A stretch of DNA of 17,814 bases. Source: Tissierellia bacterium. GTDB taxonomy: Bacteria; Bacillota; Clostridia; Tissierellales; Sedimentibacteraceae. The notes beneath the pieces are model-generated. The model ran no database searches. It was not told the origin of the DNA and saw nothing but the letters and a program-made list of their open reading frames with translations. The DNA is taken from positions 1 through 17,814 of the forward strand of contig JAQVRY010000026.1 of NCBI GenBank assembly GCA_028700795.1, written 5' to 3'. The first letter of the stretch is position 1; each line of letters begins with the position of its first letter. Shown in pieces: positions 1 to 8,076 of this stretch. A program made the translations under genes and the position numbers.

Positions 1-27
1 GGGTAGAGGAATGTCCCCAAAAAGGAC
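1..27. other. Window-edge non-coding stretch, possible end of an upstream terminator-like element
   Basis: No coding sequence is visible before the purR promoter. A short inverted repeat, GTCC (13-16) with GGAC (24-27), encloses CCAAAAA. The string ATGTCCCCA here also occurs in the hairpin just after buk (14082-14090), so this may be the right-hand part of a similar hairpin whose left half lies outside the window. Too little is visible to say more. Confidence 0.25.
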
Positions 28-56
28 TTGAATTATACGAACGTTTATAATATAAT
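28..56 (+). promoter_or_regulatory. Sigma-A-type promoter of purR
   Basis: A TTGAAT -35 box (28-33) is followed after exactly 17 bases by a perfect TATAAT -10 box (51-56). A second TATAAT at 46-51 overlaps it. Transcription would begin near 63, leaving a leader of about 20 bases before the purR start codon. The two PurR boxes described separately overlay this promoter, so repressor binding would block RNA polymerase directly. Confidence 0.8.
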
Positions 57-73
57 CATAGAAAAACATTCGT
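37..73. promoter_or_regulatory. Paired PurBox operator over the purR promoter
   Basis: ACGAACGTTT (37-46) and AAACATTCGT (64-73) form an inverted repeat matching at 9 of 10 positions and separated by 17 bases. Bacillus PurR binds two inverted boxes with a CGAA core spaced 16 to 17 bases apart, so sequence, orientation and spacing all fit. The left box lies between -35 and -10, and the right box covers the predicted transcription start and early leader. This indicates autorepression of purR. Binding itself is inferred. Confidence 0.75.
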
Positions 74-83
74 CGAGGATAAT

Positions 84-905
84 ATGAAAAAATATAAAAG
101 AAATCAAAGAATCGGTGCATTGATGAAAATTTTTGCTGAAAAACCTAATTACTTGTTTTCATATAATTATTTTTGTGGAATTTTCAATGCAGCAAAATCA
201 ACAATAAGTGAAGATGTGGCAATCGTTAAGGAATTGGTGGAAGAAATGAATTTCGGCAGGATTGAAACCATTTCCGGAGCTTCGGGAGGAGTTATGTTCA
301 TATCCATATTGGGAAGTAAGGAAAGAAATGATATACTTGAACAGTTATGCTCTTTATTTTCGCAAAAAAACAGGATACTGCCCGGCGGATTTATTTATTT
401 GACCGACATTTTTAACAATCCGCGAATTGTGTCGAATATTGCCGAAGTTATTTCTTCTGAATTTAGTAATAAGCATATTGATTATATTGTTACAGTAGAA
501 ACAAAAGGTATACCCGTCGCTATAATGACAGGCCAAAAGTTAAATGTTCCAGTGGCTGTAATCAGGAGAAACAACAAAATTACCGAAGGAGCAACAGTTA
601 GCATAAATTATGTTTCCGGTTCATCAAACAATATTCAAACCATGTCATTATCAAAAAGGTCATTAAAGGAAGATGCTGAAATTCTAATAGTTGATGACTT
701 TATGAAAGGCGGAGGAACCTGCAAGGGTATGGAGGATATGATGAGAGAATTTAATGCAAATGTTGTAGGGACTGCTGTTGTTATTGAAACTATAGAGCCG
801 GAAAAGAAATTAGCAGACAATTATATTTCATTATTGGTACTTAATAATACGAGTATAAAAGAAGGTATTATTGAAATACGACCAAGCCCCAAATTGTTAA
901 AATAA
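84..905 (+). CDS. purR: Purine operon repressor PurR
   Basis: A 273-residue transcriptional repressor of purine biosynthesis genes. In Bacillus it binds paired PurBoxes and is released from DNA by PRPP, which signals purine need. Residues 1-72 match the PurR winged-helix domain (KSTISEDVAIVKE at 38-50, then SGASGGV). Residues 73-273 form a type-I phosphoribosyltransferase-like domain with ILPGGFIYLTDI (98-109), the family signature ITEGATVSINYVSGSSN (166-182) and the PRPP loop ILIVDDFMKGGGT (200-212). Bacillus PurR is slightly longer (about 285 residues); the difference is at the C-terminus. ATG 84 is preferred because it retains the conserved N-terminal domain; the GAGGA ribosome site (75-79) is only 4 bases away, which is rather close. 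It is the first gene of the locus, with its own PurBox-controlled promoter. No clear terminator separates it from spoVG. The yabJ gene that follows purR in Bacillus is absent. Confidence 0.96.
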   Translation: MKKYKRNQRIGALMKIFAEKPNYLFSYNYFCGIFNAAKSTISEDVAIVKELVEEMNFGRIETISGASGGVMFISILGSKERNDILEQLCSLFSQKNRILPGGFIYLTDIFNNPRIVSNIAEVISSEFSNKHIDYIVTVETKGIPVAIMTGQKLNVPVAVIRRNNKITEGATVSINYVSGSSNNIQTMSLSKRSLKEDAEILIVDDFMKGGGTCKGMEDMMREFNANVVGTAVVIETIEPEKKLADNYISLLVLNNTSIKEGIIEIRPSPKLLK

Positions 906-931
906 ATTCATATTTTTGTGAAAATGTTTTT

Positions 932-960
932 TTGCTATTTTTTAGTATTTATAGTATAAT
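932..960 (+). promoter_or_regulatory. Sigma-A-like promoter of spoVG
   Basis: TTGCTA (932-937), 17 bases, then a perfect TATAAT (955-960), with transcription expected near 967. In Bacillus subtilis spoVG is a textbook sigma-H gene. I do not see a convincing sigma-H pattern here, so a housekeeping promoter is the best reading of this sequence. Confidence 0.65.
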
Positions 961-1000
961 GACTAAAATGGACATAATTTTGGGGGAAGGTGGTGACAAC

Positions 1001-1294
1001 ATGAAAATATCAGACGTGAGAGTAAGAAAAATTAATTCTGAGGGCAAGATGAAGGCAATCGTTTCCGTAACCTTTGATGATTGTTTTGTGGTACATGATA
1101 TTAAAATAATTGAAGGTCAAGAAGGGTTGTTTATAGCAATGCCCAGCAGGAAGATGCCGGATGGAGAGTTTAAAGATATAGCTCATCCAATTAATTCTGA
1201 AACAAGGAATCTTGTTGCAGAGGCTGTATTTAGAGCATATGAAGAAAAGCGCACAGAAGAAAGCAAAAACGTGGAAGAAGCCGCTCTTCTGTAA
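1001..1294 (+). CDS. spoVG: Septation/sporulation regulator SpoVG
   Basis: A 97-residue SpoVG protein, the same length as in Bacillus subtilis. SpoVG influences asymmetric septation during sporulation and, in several Firmicutes and Borrelia, is a site-specific DNA- or RNA-binding regulator. The family hallmarks are all present: N-terminal ISDVRVRKI (3-11), a central VSVTFDDCFVVHDIKIIEG strand region, and the motif GLFIAMPSRKMPDGEFKDIAHPI. The C-terminal 15 to 20 residues are charged (KRTEESKNVEE). The reading frame is open further upstream to a TTG at 932. ATG 1001 is chosen because the homologous protein begins exactly there, it follows a strong AAGGTGGTGA ribosome site (987-996), and the upstream extension would overlap the promoter. 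Its position between purR and glmU is the conserved Bacillus-type order. Confidence 0.96.
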   Translation: MKISDVRVRKINSEGKMKAIVSVTFDDCFVVHDIKIIEGQEGLFIAMPSRKMPDGEFKDIAHPINSETRNLVAEAVFRAYEEKRTEESKNVEEAALL

Positions 1295-1329
1295 CGCTGC
1301 TACTGGATGATTTACAGTCAACAGTACTC

Positions 1330-1350
1330 GGGTCTTTCATAGACCCTTTT
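1330..1350 (+). terminator. Rho-independent terminator after spoVG
   Basis: A 6-bp perfect stem, GGGTCT (1330-1335) with AGACCC (1341-1346), has a TTCAT loop and is followed by TTTT then ATTGT. It lies 36 bases after the spoVG stop codon and before the next promoter, so spoVG appears to end its own transcript here. The U-tract is short, so termination may be partial. Confidence 0.75.
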
Positions 1351-1402
1351 ATTGTGCAAACAACAAGGCTCACAATTTTGATGAATATTCCTGAATAATT
1401 TT

Positions 1403-1431
1403 TTGACTTACTAAATAATATGATATATAAT
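1403..1431 (+). promoter_or_regulatory. Sigma-A-type promoter of the glmU-pth-mfd-prsA unit
   Basis: TTGACT (1403-1408), 17 bases, then TATAAT (1426-1431): five of six and six of six consensus bases. Transcription is expected near 1438, about 30 bases before the glmU start. This is one of the strongest promoter matches in the window and probably drives the tightly packed genes that follow. Confidence 0.8.
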
Positions 1432-1469
1432 AACTCAGTATTACAGATTTACATTAAGGAGAATTTATT

Positions 1470-2840
1470 ATGAGTATGTCAATTATTTTAGCAGCAGGCG
1501 AAGGTACCAGAATGAAATCAGATATTCCGAAAACGTTGCACAAAGTTTGTGGAAAAGAAATGATTAAATACATAATTGAAGCATCTGTAAATTCAGGCAT
1601 AGAAAAAAACATTGTTGTTTTGGGACATGGAAAAGAAAAAATTGGACACAATATTAAAGATATGAATGTACAAACTGTTGAACAGCCAATTGGAGATGGA
1701 GTTCCTTATGGAACGGGTTATGCTGTAATGGCTGCAGAAAACTATATTGAAGATGAGGACATGGTTTTAATACTTTGTGCTGACGGACCTCTTATTAGAA
1801 AAGAAACATTAATTGACTTTATGAACTATCATTTAGAGAATAACTATGCTGCATCGATAATGACAGCTGATTTAAATAATCCGAAGGGTTACGGAAGAAT
1901 AATAAGAAAGGCTGATAAGTCTATTGATAAAATTGTAGAAGAAAAAGATGCATCAGAAGAAATTAAAAATATTAAGGAAATAAATACGGGGATATTTTGT
2001 TTTAAGGGTGAACTCTTAAAATATGCTTTGAAAAAAATAAGTAGGGATAACTCACAGAATGAATATTATCTTACGGATACAATAAAGGTTTTAAATAATG
2101 AAGGTGCAAAAATAGGCGGTTGGCAGCTTAAGGATGCAGATGATATCAAGGCTGTAAATGACAGAGTTCAGCTTTCTGAAGTAACAAAAATAATGCAGAA
2201 AAGAATCAACCAAAGACATATGTATTCAGGTGTTACAATCATTGCCCCGGATAATACATATATAGAGGATAATGTTAAAATCGGCAAAGATACGGTTATT
2301 TATCCTAATACATATTTGGAAGAAGGAACGGTTATAGGAGACCACTGCACAATTGGACCTAACTCAAGGATAATCAATTCCACTGTAAGAAATAATGCAA
2401 CAGTTGATAGTTCAAAGGTTATTGAATCTATTATCGGTGACGGAGCACGTGTAGGACCTTTTGCATTCTTGAGACCGGGCAGCAATTTAGGCACAAATGT
2501 GAAAATAGGTGATTTTGTTGAAGTAAAGAAATCAATCATCGGAGACAATTCAAAATCATCCCATTTGGCATACATAGGTGACGCAGAAATAGGCAAAAAT
2601 GTTAATATAGGATGCGGAGTTGTTTTTGTTAATTACGATGGAAAGAATAAACACAAAACAATTGTCGGTGACGGAGCTTTTGTAGGAAGCAATTCAAATT
2701 TAGTTGCTCCCGTTACTATTGAAAAAGGTGGATATGTGGCTGCAGGCTCTACCATAACAGAAAATGTCAAAGAGGGAGATTTAGCAATTGCAAGAGCAAG
2801 GCAGGTCAATAAAGAAGGAAAAGGTAAGAATAGATTTTAA
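1470..2840 (+). CDS. glmU: Bifunctional UDP-GlcNAc pyrophosphorylase / glucosamine-1-phosphate N-acetyltransferase GlmU
   Basis: Cytoplasmic enzyme making UDP-N-acetylglucosamine for peptidoglycan: it acetylates glucosamine-1-phosphate and then couples the product to UTP. At 456 residues it has the usual length. Residues 1-235 are the nucleotidyltransferase domain with LAAGEGTRMK (7-16), KGYGRI (139-144), E157 in IVEEKD, EINTG (170-174) and N230. Residues 255-456 form the left-handed beta-helix of hexapeptide repeats, with RPGSNLG, the probable catalytic H365 in SSHLAYIGDAEIG, VNYDG (388-391) and the terminal ARARQVNK. Unusually, the uracil-binding loop is EQPIGDGVPYGTGYAV (71-86) rather than the common QLGTGHAV type, about four residues longer and with Tyr for His, and the usual GDxPL reads CADGPL (103-108), keeping the metal-binding Asp at 105. 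Start: ATG 1470 with AAGGAG (1456-1461) eight bases upstream. prs, which follows glmU in Bacillus, is missing. Confidence 0.96.
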   Translation: MSMSIILAAGEGTRMKSDIPKTLHKVCGKEMIKYIIEASVNSGIEKNIVVLGHGKEKIGHNIKDMNVQTVEQPIGDGVPYGTGYAVMAAENYIEDEDMVLILCADGPLIRKETLIDFMNYHLENNYAASIMTADLNNPKGYGRIIRKADKSIDKIVEEKDASEEIKNIKEINTGIFCFKGELLKYALKKISRDNSQNEYYLTDTIKVLNNEGAKIGGWQLKDADDIKAVNDRVQLSEVTKIMQKRINQRHMYSGVTIIAPDNTYIEDNVKIGKDTVIYPNTYLEEGTVIGDHCTIGPNSRIINSTVRNNATVDSSKVIESIIGDGARVGPFAFLRPGSNLGTNVKIGDFVEVKKSIIGDNSKSSHLAYIGDAEIGKNVNIGCGVVFVNYDGKNKHKTIVGDGAFVGSNSNLVAPVTIEKGGYVAAGSTITENVKEGDLAIARARQVNKEGKGKNRF

Positions 2841-2852
2841 AGAGGTTAATAT

Positions 2853-3434
2853 ATGTATATAATTGCAGGACTTGGCAATCCGGGTAAGGAATATACAAGC
2901 TCAAGACATAATTCAGGTTACATGGCATTGGAATATTTAGCGGAAAAACTTAGTGTAAAATTGAATAAACTAAAATTCAACTCCGTATATGGGGATACTT
3001 CCATAAACGGAGAAAAAGTCATGCTTGTAAAGCCCGTAACCTACATGAACAGAAGCGGAATTGCAATAGCGGAAATTGTAAAATTCTATAAAATCCCGAT
3101 TGAAAATCTCATTGTTATTTACGATGATATAGATATACCCTTAAGTGCTTTAAGAATCAGGCCCAATGGAAGTGCAGGCACTCATAATGGGATGAAATCA
3201 ATAGTCGAAAGTATAGGAAGTGAGTTTCCGCGAATAAGAATAGGAATAGGAAGAAATGATGAAATGGATTTGGCCGATTATGTGCTGCAGAAATTTTCAT
3301 CATCTGAAAAAGATATTGTCTCTCCCATTATTGAAAAAGCAGCAGAAGCTGCATTAGAAATTATTGAAAATGGAATTGACAGCGCAATGCAGAAATTTAA
3401 TATCAACAAGTTAGGGGAAACACCTTTAATATGA
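2853..3434 (+). CDS. pth: Peptidyl-tRNA hydrolase
   Basis: A 193-residue cytoplasmic esterase that splits peptidyl-tRNAs released from stalled ribosomes, recycling tRNA. The length is typical. Conserved residues are all in place: GLGNPGKEY near the N-terminus with N9, the catalytic His H19 in RHNSGY, VTYMNRSG (62-69) with M65 and N66, YDDIDIP (90-96) carrying the Asp that supports the catalytic His, and SAGTHNGMKSI (107-117) with N112. The gene starts 12 bases after glmU behind an AGAGG site and overlaps mfd by four bases in an ATGA stop-start, so it is in the glmU transcript and translationally coupled to mfd. The pth-mfd order matches other Firmicutes, although the ctc and fin genes found around it in Bacillus are not present. 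Confidence 0.97.
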   Translation: MYIIAGLGNPGKEYTSSRHNSGYMALEYLAEKLSVKLNKLKFNSVYGDTSINGEKVMLVKPVTYMNRSGIAIAEIVKFYKIPIENLIVIYDDIDIPLSALRIRPNGSAGTHNGMKSIVESIGSEFPRIRIGIGRNDEMDLADYVLQKFSSSEKDIVSPIIEKAAEAALEIIENGIDSAMQKFNINKLGETPLI

Positions 3435-6400
3435 ACAAAGTTTTGTTTGACCAATTTCAAAGAACAGAAAAATTTAAAAGAATAAATGAAAATTATAAAA
3501 AAAGAAAAAGCCAGCTGGTCCAAGGACTTAACGAAGAAGGATTAGCTTATTTAGCATGCAATCTTTTAGATACATCCAATAAAATATTAATTCTTACAAG
3601 CAGTGAAGCGAAATCAAAGAGGTATGAAGAGAGTATTAGAGCTTATACAGAGCATTTAGACCGTCTTCAGCCTAAAGAATTCATTTTGTATAATGTTGAT
3701 GCTTTAAGCAAGGATGTGGAGCACAAAAGAGCAAATCTATTGTATGACATTTTAAATAAGCGCAAAAGCATTGTAACTGCTTCAATTAATTCAATAATTA
3801 CAAGAGTAATGTCTAAAGATAGATTTAAGGAAAGTATTATAGAATTAAAATACGGCAACAGCTATGACTTAAATGAATTAAGAAGCTGTCTGATTAAGCT
3901 TAAATATGAGAGAGTAGATGCAATAGAAGGAGTTGGTCAATTCTCTGTAAGAGGTGGAATTATTGATATTTTTTCTCCTTCCGAAGCAAATCCATTTAGA
4001 GTAGAATTTTTTGATGATGAAGTAGATTCAATAAGGTTAATCGATTTAAAAACACAGCGCTCAGTTAAAAACATAAAATCTGTTAAGATTCTTCCTTGCA
4101 GCGACATCTTGTTTAAAAAAGAAGAAATTAAAATTATTTTATCTGAAGTTGAAAAGGATTATAATGAGCGTCAAAACAACAAATTAAGCAAAGAAGCGGG
4201 AAAGAATTTAAAGAACCTATACAAAAGCTATCAAGATAAGCTGATGGGCGGTATGGGTATTGAAAATGCAGACCTTCTAGTACCTTTTATAAAGGAATCT
4301 TTTTCAAATATTTTAGATTATTTTGAAGAGGATACTATTTTACTTATTGATGAGCCTGAAAGGGTATTTGAAGAAATTAATACTTTGAATGAAAGCTTTC
4401 AATTGAAATTTACAGAATTATTTGAAAAGGGAGAAGTCTTTTCAAATCAAAGCGAAGTTTATTTAAATGAGTATGAGTTATTGACGGAAATTTCCAAAAG
4501 ACCTTATATTTCAGTAAACGGTAAAGAGAAAATAATCAAAACAGATGATTCTGTTCATATGCTTTTCAAAGAAGCTCCCTCTTACTACGGCAAGATTGAA
4601 GAGCTATCAAAGGAGCTGAACAGGCTGAAATATAAAGGATACAAAGTAGACATTATACTTAGTACCTATGAAAGCTGCAGGAAACTTCATAATCTATTAA
4701 ATGATTATGAATGTACCACCACATTGTCTAAAGATGCCAATACGGCTGAAAGCGGACAAGTGGTAATTGCACCCGGAGAATTAATAAAAGGATTTGAATA
4801 CTACGATAATAAGATTCTTGTACTTACAGAAAATGAAGTACTTGGTTCAGTAAAGCGTAAATCCCGTAAACCAAAAAAACGCAAGGGTGCCTTAATTGAG
4901 GTCTTCACCGACTTAAAAGTAGGAGATTATGTAGTACATGAGCATCATGGCATCGGTCAATATATAGGAATTGAAAAAATTGAGGTACAAAATATTCAAA
5001 AGGATTATTTGTGTATCAAATATAAAGCCGAAGACAAGTTGTATGTTCCTGTTGATCAAATGTCTCTTATTCAAAAGTATATTGGTTCAGATTCAGAAAA
5101 ACCTAAGCTTAATAAAATGGGCAGCTCAGACTGGGCGAAAATTAAGGAGCGCTCAAAGGCAGCCATAGAAAATATGGCAGTTGAGCTGATTAAACTGTAT
5201 GCTGAAAGAAAGGTATCAAAGGGATATGCATTTACAAGAGATACCGAGTGGCAGAAAGAGTTTGAATATAAATTTCCTTTTACAGAAACAGAAGACCAGC
5301 TTCGCTGCGTAAAAGAGATTAAAAAAGATATGGAAAAGGCTGTTTGCATGGACAGACTTCTCTGCGGCGATGTTGGATTCGGAAAAACCGAAGTGGCAAT
5401 GAGAGCTGCATTTAAAGCGGTTATGGACTCAAAGCAAGTAGCGATGTTAGTACCAACAACCATATTGGCACAGCAGCATTATTCAAATTTACTTGAAAGA
5501 TTCAGAGGATATCCCATTAAAATTGAAATGCTAAGCCGTTTTAGAACACATTATCAACAAAACAAAATAATCAATGATTTAAATAAAGGTTTGATTGATA
5601 TTGTAATAGGAACACATAAACTTCTTTCCAAAGAGCTTAAATTTAAGGATTTAGGACTTTTGATAATAGATGAGGAACAAAGATTTGGTGTCAGGCATAA
5701 GGAATTGATAAAACAGCTTAAATCAAATATAGATGTTCTTACGCTATCAGCAACACCTATACCTCGAACCCTTCATATGTCTATGATTGGTGTAAGGGAC
5801 ATGAGCATCATATCTGAACCGCCGGGAGACAGGCTTCCTATACAGACTTATGTTATTGAATATAACGAAGGATTGATAAAGGATGCAATCGAAAAGGAAA
5901 TTTTAAGAAAAGGCCAGGTTTATTACGTCCACAACAGAGTGGCAGACATAGACCATACAGCAGCAAAGCTGAGAAAGCTGCTGCCTGATGCGCGTATTGC
6001 AGTGGCTCACGGGCAAATGAGCGAACGACACCTTGAAAATATAATGCTTGAATTTGTAAATAAGGAATATGATATTTTGGTTTGTACAACCATAATTGAA
6101 ACCGGAATGGACATACCCAATGTAAATACATTGATTATAGATAATGCAGATTATTTAGGACTTTCACAGCTGTATCAGCTTCGGGGAAGGATAGGCAGGT
6201 CAAACAAAGTTTCTTTCGCATACCTTACCTACGAGAAGGACAAAATGCTATCAGAAGTTGCCGATAAAAGGCTTAAGGCAATAAAGGAATTTACAGAGTT
6301 TGGCTCAGGATTTAAAATAGCCATGCGTGACTTGGAAATAAGAGGCAGCGGAAATATATTAGGCTCCGAACAGCATGGTCATATGCTGGCAGTAGGATAT

Positions 6401-6946
6401 GATTTATATGTTAAGTTCTTGGGCCGTGCAGTAAAGGAAATTCAAGGAAAACATTTGAAAGAAGATATTGAAACATCGGTTGATTTAAATGTTGACGGCT
6501 ACATTCCTTCATCATTTATTGAAAATGAAGAGCAGAAAATAGAAATATACAAAAAAATAGCAGCTGCAGATAATAAAAATGATATATTTGAAATAACTGA
6601 AGAAATTATTGATAGGTTTGGGAATGTTCCCGTTCAAGTGGATAATCTTTTAAAAATATCATACATTAAATCATTGAGCAAGACACTACGAGTAAAATCA
6701 TTAACTCAGGCAGGTAATACGGTAAATATTGAAATGACCAAAGATGACCTGAGTCAAGATATCATTGAGTTTTTAATAAAGAATTATTATAAAAAAATAA
6801 GTTTTGTTGGAACAAACGAGCCAATTATAAAATATAAATTAGATTCTCTTGAGCAAATGAAAATTCTTAGGGAATTGGAAGAGTTTTTGGAAATACTAAA
6901 TAATTTTAAAGCAGGTAAGACTGCTGTGGAGGAAAAACATGAATAA
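3431..6946 (+). CDS. mfd: Transcription-repair coupling factor Mfd
   Basis: A 1171-residue ATP-dependent DNA translocase that pushes stalled RNA polymerase off damaged DNA and recruits UvrA. The length is normal for the family. Domains in order: a UvrB-like N-terminal module (about 1-340, including FSVRGGIIDIFSPS and RVEFFDDEVDSIR), the RNA-polymerase-interacting domain beginning at VGDYVVHEHHGIGQYIG (about 496-560), and a RecG-like SF2 motor. The motor shows Walker A GDVGFGKTE (646-654), VPTTILAQQHY, the DEEQ box (747-750) in IIDEEQRFGVRHKE, LSATPIPRTLHMS, and GRIGRS (920-925 region). The translocation motif and C-terminal TRCF domain follow, with IRGSGNILGSEQHGHM. The ATG overlaps the pth stop; an AGGGGA stretch near 3413-3418 can serve as ribosome site. 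The last eight bases overlap the next gene. No motif appears damaged. Confidence 0.97.
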   Translation: MNKVLFDQFQRTEKFKRINENYKKRKSQLVQGLNEEGLAYLACNLLDTSNKILILTSSEAKSKRYEESIRAYTEHLDRLQPKEFILYNVDALSKDVEHKRANLLYDILNKRKSIVTASINSIITRVMSKDRFKESIIELKYGNSYDLNELRSCLIKLKYERVDAIEGVGQFSVRGGIIDIFSPSEANPFRVEFFDDEVDSIRLIDLKTQRSVKNIKSVKILPCSDILFKKEEIKIILSEVEKDYNERQNNKLSKEAGKNLKNLYKSYQDKLMGGMGIENADLLVPFIKESFSNILDYFEEDTILLIDEPERVFEEINTLNESFQLKFTELFEKGEVFSNQSEVYLNEYELLTEISKRPYISVNGKEKIIKTDDSVHMLFKEAPSYYGKIEELSKELNRLKYKGYKVDIILSTYESCRKLHNLLNDYECTTTLSKDANTAESGQVVIAPGELIKGFEYYDNKILVLTENEVLGSVKRKSRKPKKRKGALIEVFTDLKVGDYVVHEHHGIGQYIGIEKIEVQNIQKDYLCIKYKAEDKLYVPVDQMSLIQKYIGSDSEKPKLNKMGSSDWAKIKERSKAAIENMAVELIKLYAERKVSKGYAFTRDTEWQKEFEYKFPFTETEDQLRCVKEIKKDMEKAVCMDRLLCGDVGFGKTEVAMRAAFKAVMDSKQVAMLVPTTILAQQHYSNLLERFRGYPIKIEMLSRFRTHYQQNKIINDLNKGLIDIVIGTHKLLSKELKFKDLGLLIIDEEQRFGVRHKELIKQLKSNIDVLTLSATPIPRTLHMSMIGVRDMSIISEPPGDRLPIQTYVIEYNEGLIKDAIEKEILRKGQVYYVHNRVADIDHTAAKLRKLLPDARIAVAHGQMSERHLENIMLEFVNKEYDILVCTTIIETGMDIPNVNTLIIDNADYLGLSQLYQLRGRIGRSNKVSFAYLTYEKDKMLSEVADKRLKAIKEFTEFGSGFKIAMRDLEIRGSGNILGSEQHGHMLAVGYDLYVKFLGRAVKEIQGKHLKEDIETSVDLNVDGYIPSSFIENEEQKIEIYKKIAAADNKNDIFEITEEIIDRFGNVPVQVDNLLKISYIKSLSKTLRVKSLTQAGNTVNIEMTKDDLSQDIIEFLIKNYYKKISFVGTNEPIIKYKLDSLEQMKILRELEEFLEILNNFKAGKTAVEEKHE

Positions 6947-7880
6947 ATTTAAAAAATCATTATTCTTAATAACTTTATTATGCATAGCTTTAGCATTTAC
7001 AGCATGTACAAACAAAAATGACCAAGTTATGGATGATAATACAAAGGCAACAGTAAACGGTAAAGCTATTTTGAAGGAAGAATATGATGATGCATTGGCA
7101 TATTATAAGGATTATGTTGAGTATCAATATGGCGAAGATATCTGGGAAACGGAAACACCAAAAGGTTTAACTTATAAAGAAATGTATGAAGAATATGTAA
7201 TGGATGAAATGACTAAATCATTGCTTTTGCTGGATGCTGCAGAAAAAGAAGGAATAACAGTAACTGAAGAAGAAAAACAACACTCATTAGAAAACTTTAA
7301 AACTAATTTCCAAAACGACGAAGAGTATAAAAGTTTCATGGAACAAAAAGGCATGACAGAAGAATTTGTTTTACAAGAGTTAACCAAAGAGATATTAATT
7401 AATAATTATATAACATCAAAAATTGACAGCTTAAACCCAAATGATGATGAGTTGAAAACTCTTTTTGAAGAAATGAAAATGAATGTTCAGGTAAAGGCAA
7501 GCCATATACTAGTTGATACAGAAGAAGAAGCTTTAAAAGTAATTGAAAGAATTAATAAGGGTGAAGACTTTGCAGAACTTGCAAAGGAATTGTCTACTGA
7601 TACCGGCAGTGGTTTAAACGGAGGGGACTTGGATTATTTCAGCTATGGGCAAATGGTTAAACCTTTCTCAGAATCAGCATTTGCATTAGAAATAGGAGAA
7701 GTTAGCCAGCCTGTACAATCTGATTTCGGATATCATATTATTAAGTTAACAGATAAGATAGTTGATGAAGATAAAACCGTGGAATCGGAGAAATCTAATC
7801 TTATTGAATATTACAAAACATACAAATTCCAGGACCTATTGGAAGAACTAAAAAGCACTGCAGTAATAGTAATAAATTAA
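6939..7880 (+). CDS. prsA: PrsA-type peptidyl-prolyl isomerase lipoprotein (parvulin family)
   Basis: A 313-residue predicted extracytoplasmic foldase, anchored to the outer face of the membrane. The N-terminus has basic MNKFKK, a hydrophobic stretch (8-20) and a lipobox-like FTAC with the acceptor Cys at 23; Phe at -3 is less usual than Leu, Val or Ile. Residues about 30-175 resemble the SurA/PrsA N-terminal chaperone region (ATVNGKAILKEEYDDAL, many charged helices). Residues 185-272 form a parvulin rotamase domain with VKASHILVDTEEEA, FAELAKELSTDTGSGLNGGDLDYF, FSESAFAL and FGYHIIKL. The acidic tail ends at VIVIN. A GGAGG site (6928-6932) lies six bases before the ATG, inside mfd, and the genes overlap by eight bases, so it is cotranscribed with mfd. 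The gene name is by family; several clostridia carry more than one such foldase, so orthology to Bacillus PrsA is not assured. Confidence 0.88.
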   Translation: MNKFKKSLFLITLLCIALAFTACTNKNDQVMDDNTKATVNGKAILKEEYDDALAYYKDYVEYQYGEDIWETETPKGLTYKEMYEEYVMDEMTKSLLLLDAAEKEGITVTEEEKQHSLENFKTNFQNDEEYKSFMEQKGMTEEFVLQELTKEILINNYITSKIDSLNPNDDELKTLFEEMKMNVQVKASHILVDTEEEALKVIERINKGEDFAELAKELSTDTGSGLNGGDLDYFSYGQMVKPFSESAFALEIGEVSQPVQSDFGYHIIKLTDKIVDEDKTVESEKSNLIEYYKTYKFQDLLEELKSTAVIVIN

Positions 7881-7907
7881 AGATTTGTCAATTTTAGTAA
7901 AAAAATG

Positions 7908-7936
7908 TTGATAATTTTATTTTCTTCCATTATAAT
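7908..7936 (+). promoter_or_regulatory. Probable promoter of spoVT
   Basis: TTGATA (7908-7913), 17 bases, then TATAAT (7931-7936), giving a start near 7943 and a leader of about 130 bases that is extremely AT-rich and has no obvious stem. Bacillus spoVT is transcribed by the forespore factor sigma-G; the box here reads as sigma-A instead. The sequence CATTATA overlapping the -10 could be part of a sigma-F/G element, but I cannot match a proper -35 to it. No terminator is seen after the preceding foldase gene, so read-through is also possible. Confidence 0.6.
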
Positions 7937-8076
7937 GATGTGATGTTACTTTTCCTAAAAATATTTTAATCATTATATAAACTAATAGGATAAAATCTAT
8001 TAAAGTGTAAATAATAGAAAATATTAAAAGAAATGTCATAAAAATATAAAAATATGTAATTGGAGGAACGTAAGTA

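Noticed and set aside
905..960. Sigma-H promoter or purR terminator between purR and spoVG
   Set aside because: I find no convincing sigma-H boxes, and the only hairpin-like sequence (around 909-926) is a short, bulged, A/T-only stem before a T-run.
932..1000. Upstream TTG-initiated extension of spoVG by 23 residues
   Set aside because: It would begin inside the -35 box, upstream of the transcription start, and is not part of the 97-residue family; ATG 1001 has the strong ribosome site.
7928..7934. Sigma-F/G -10 element (CATTATA) for spoVT
   Set aside because: No matching -35 element at the right distance could be identified; the sigma-A reading of the same stretch is better.
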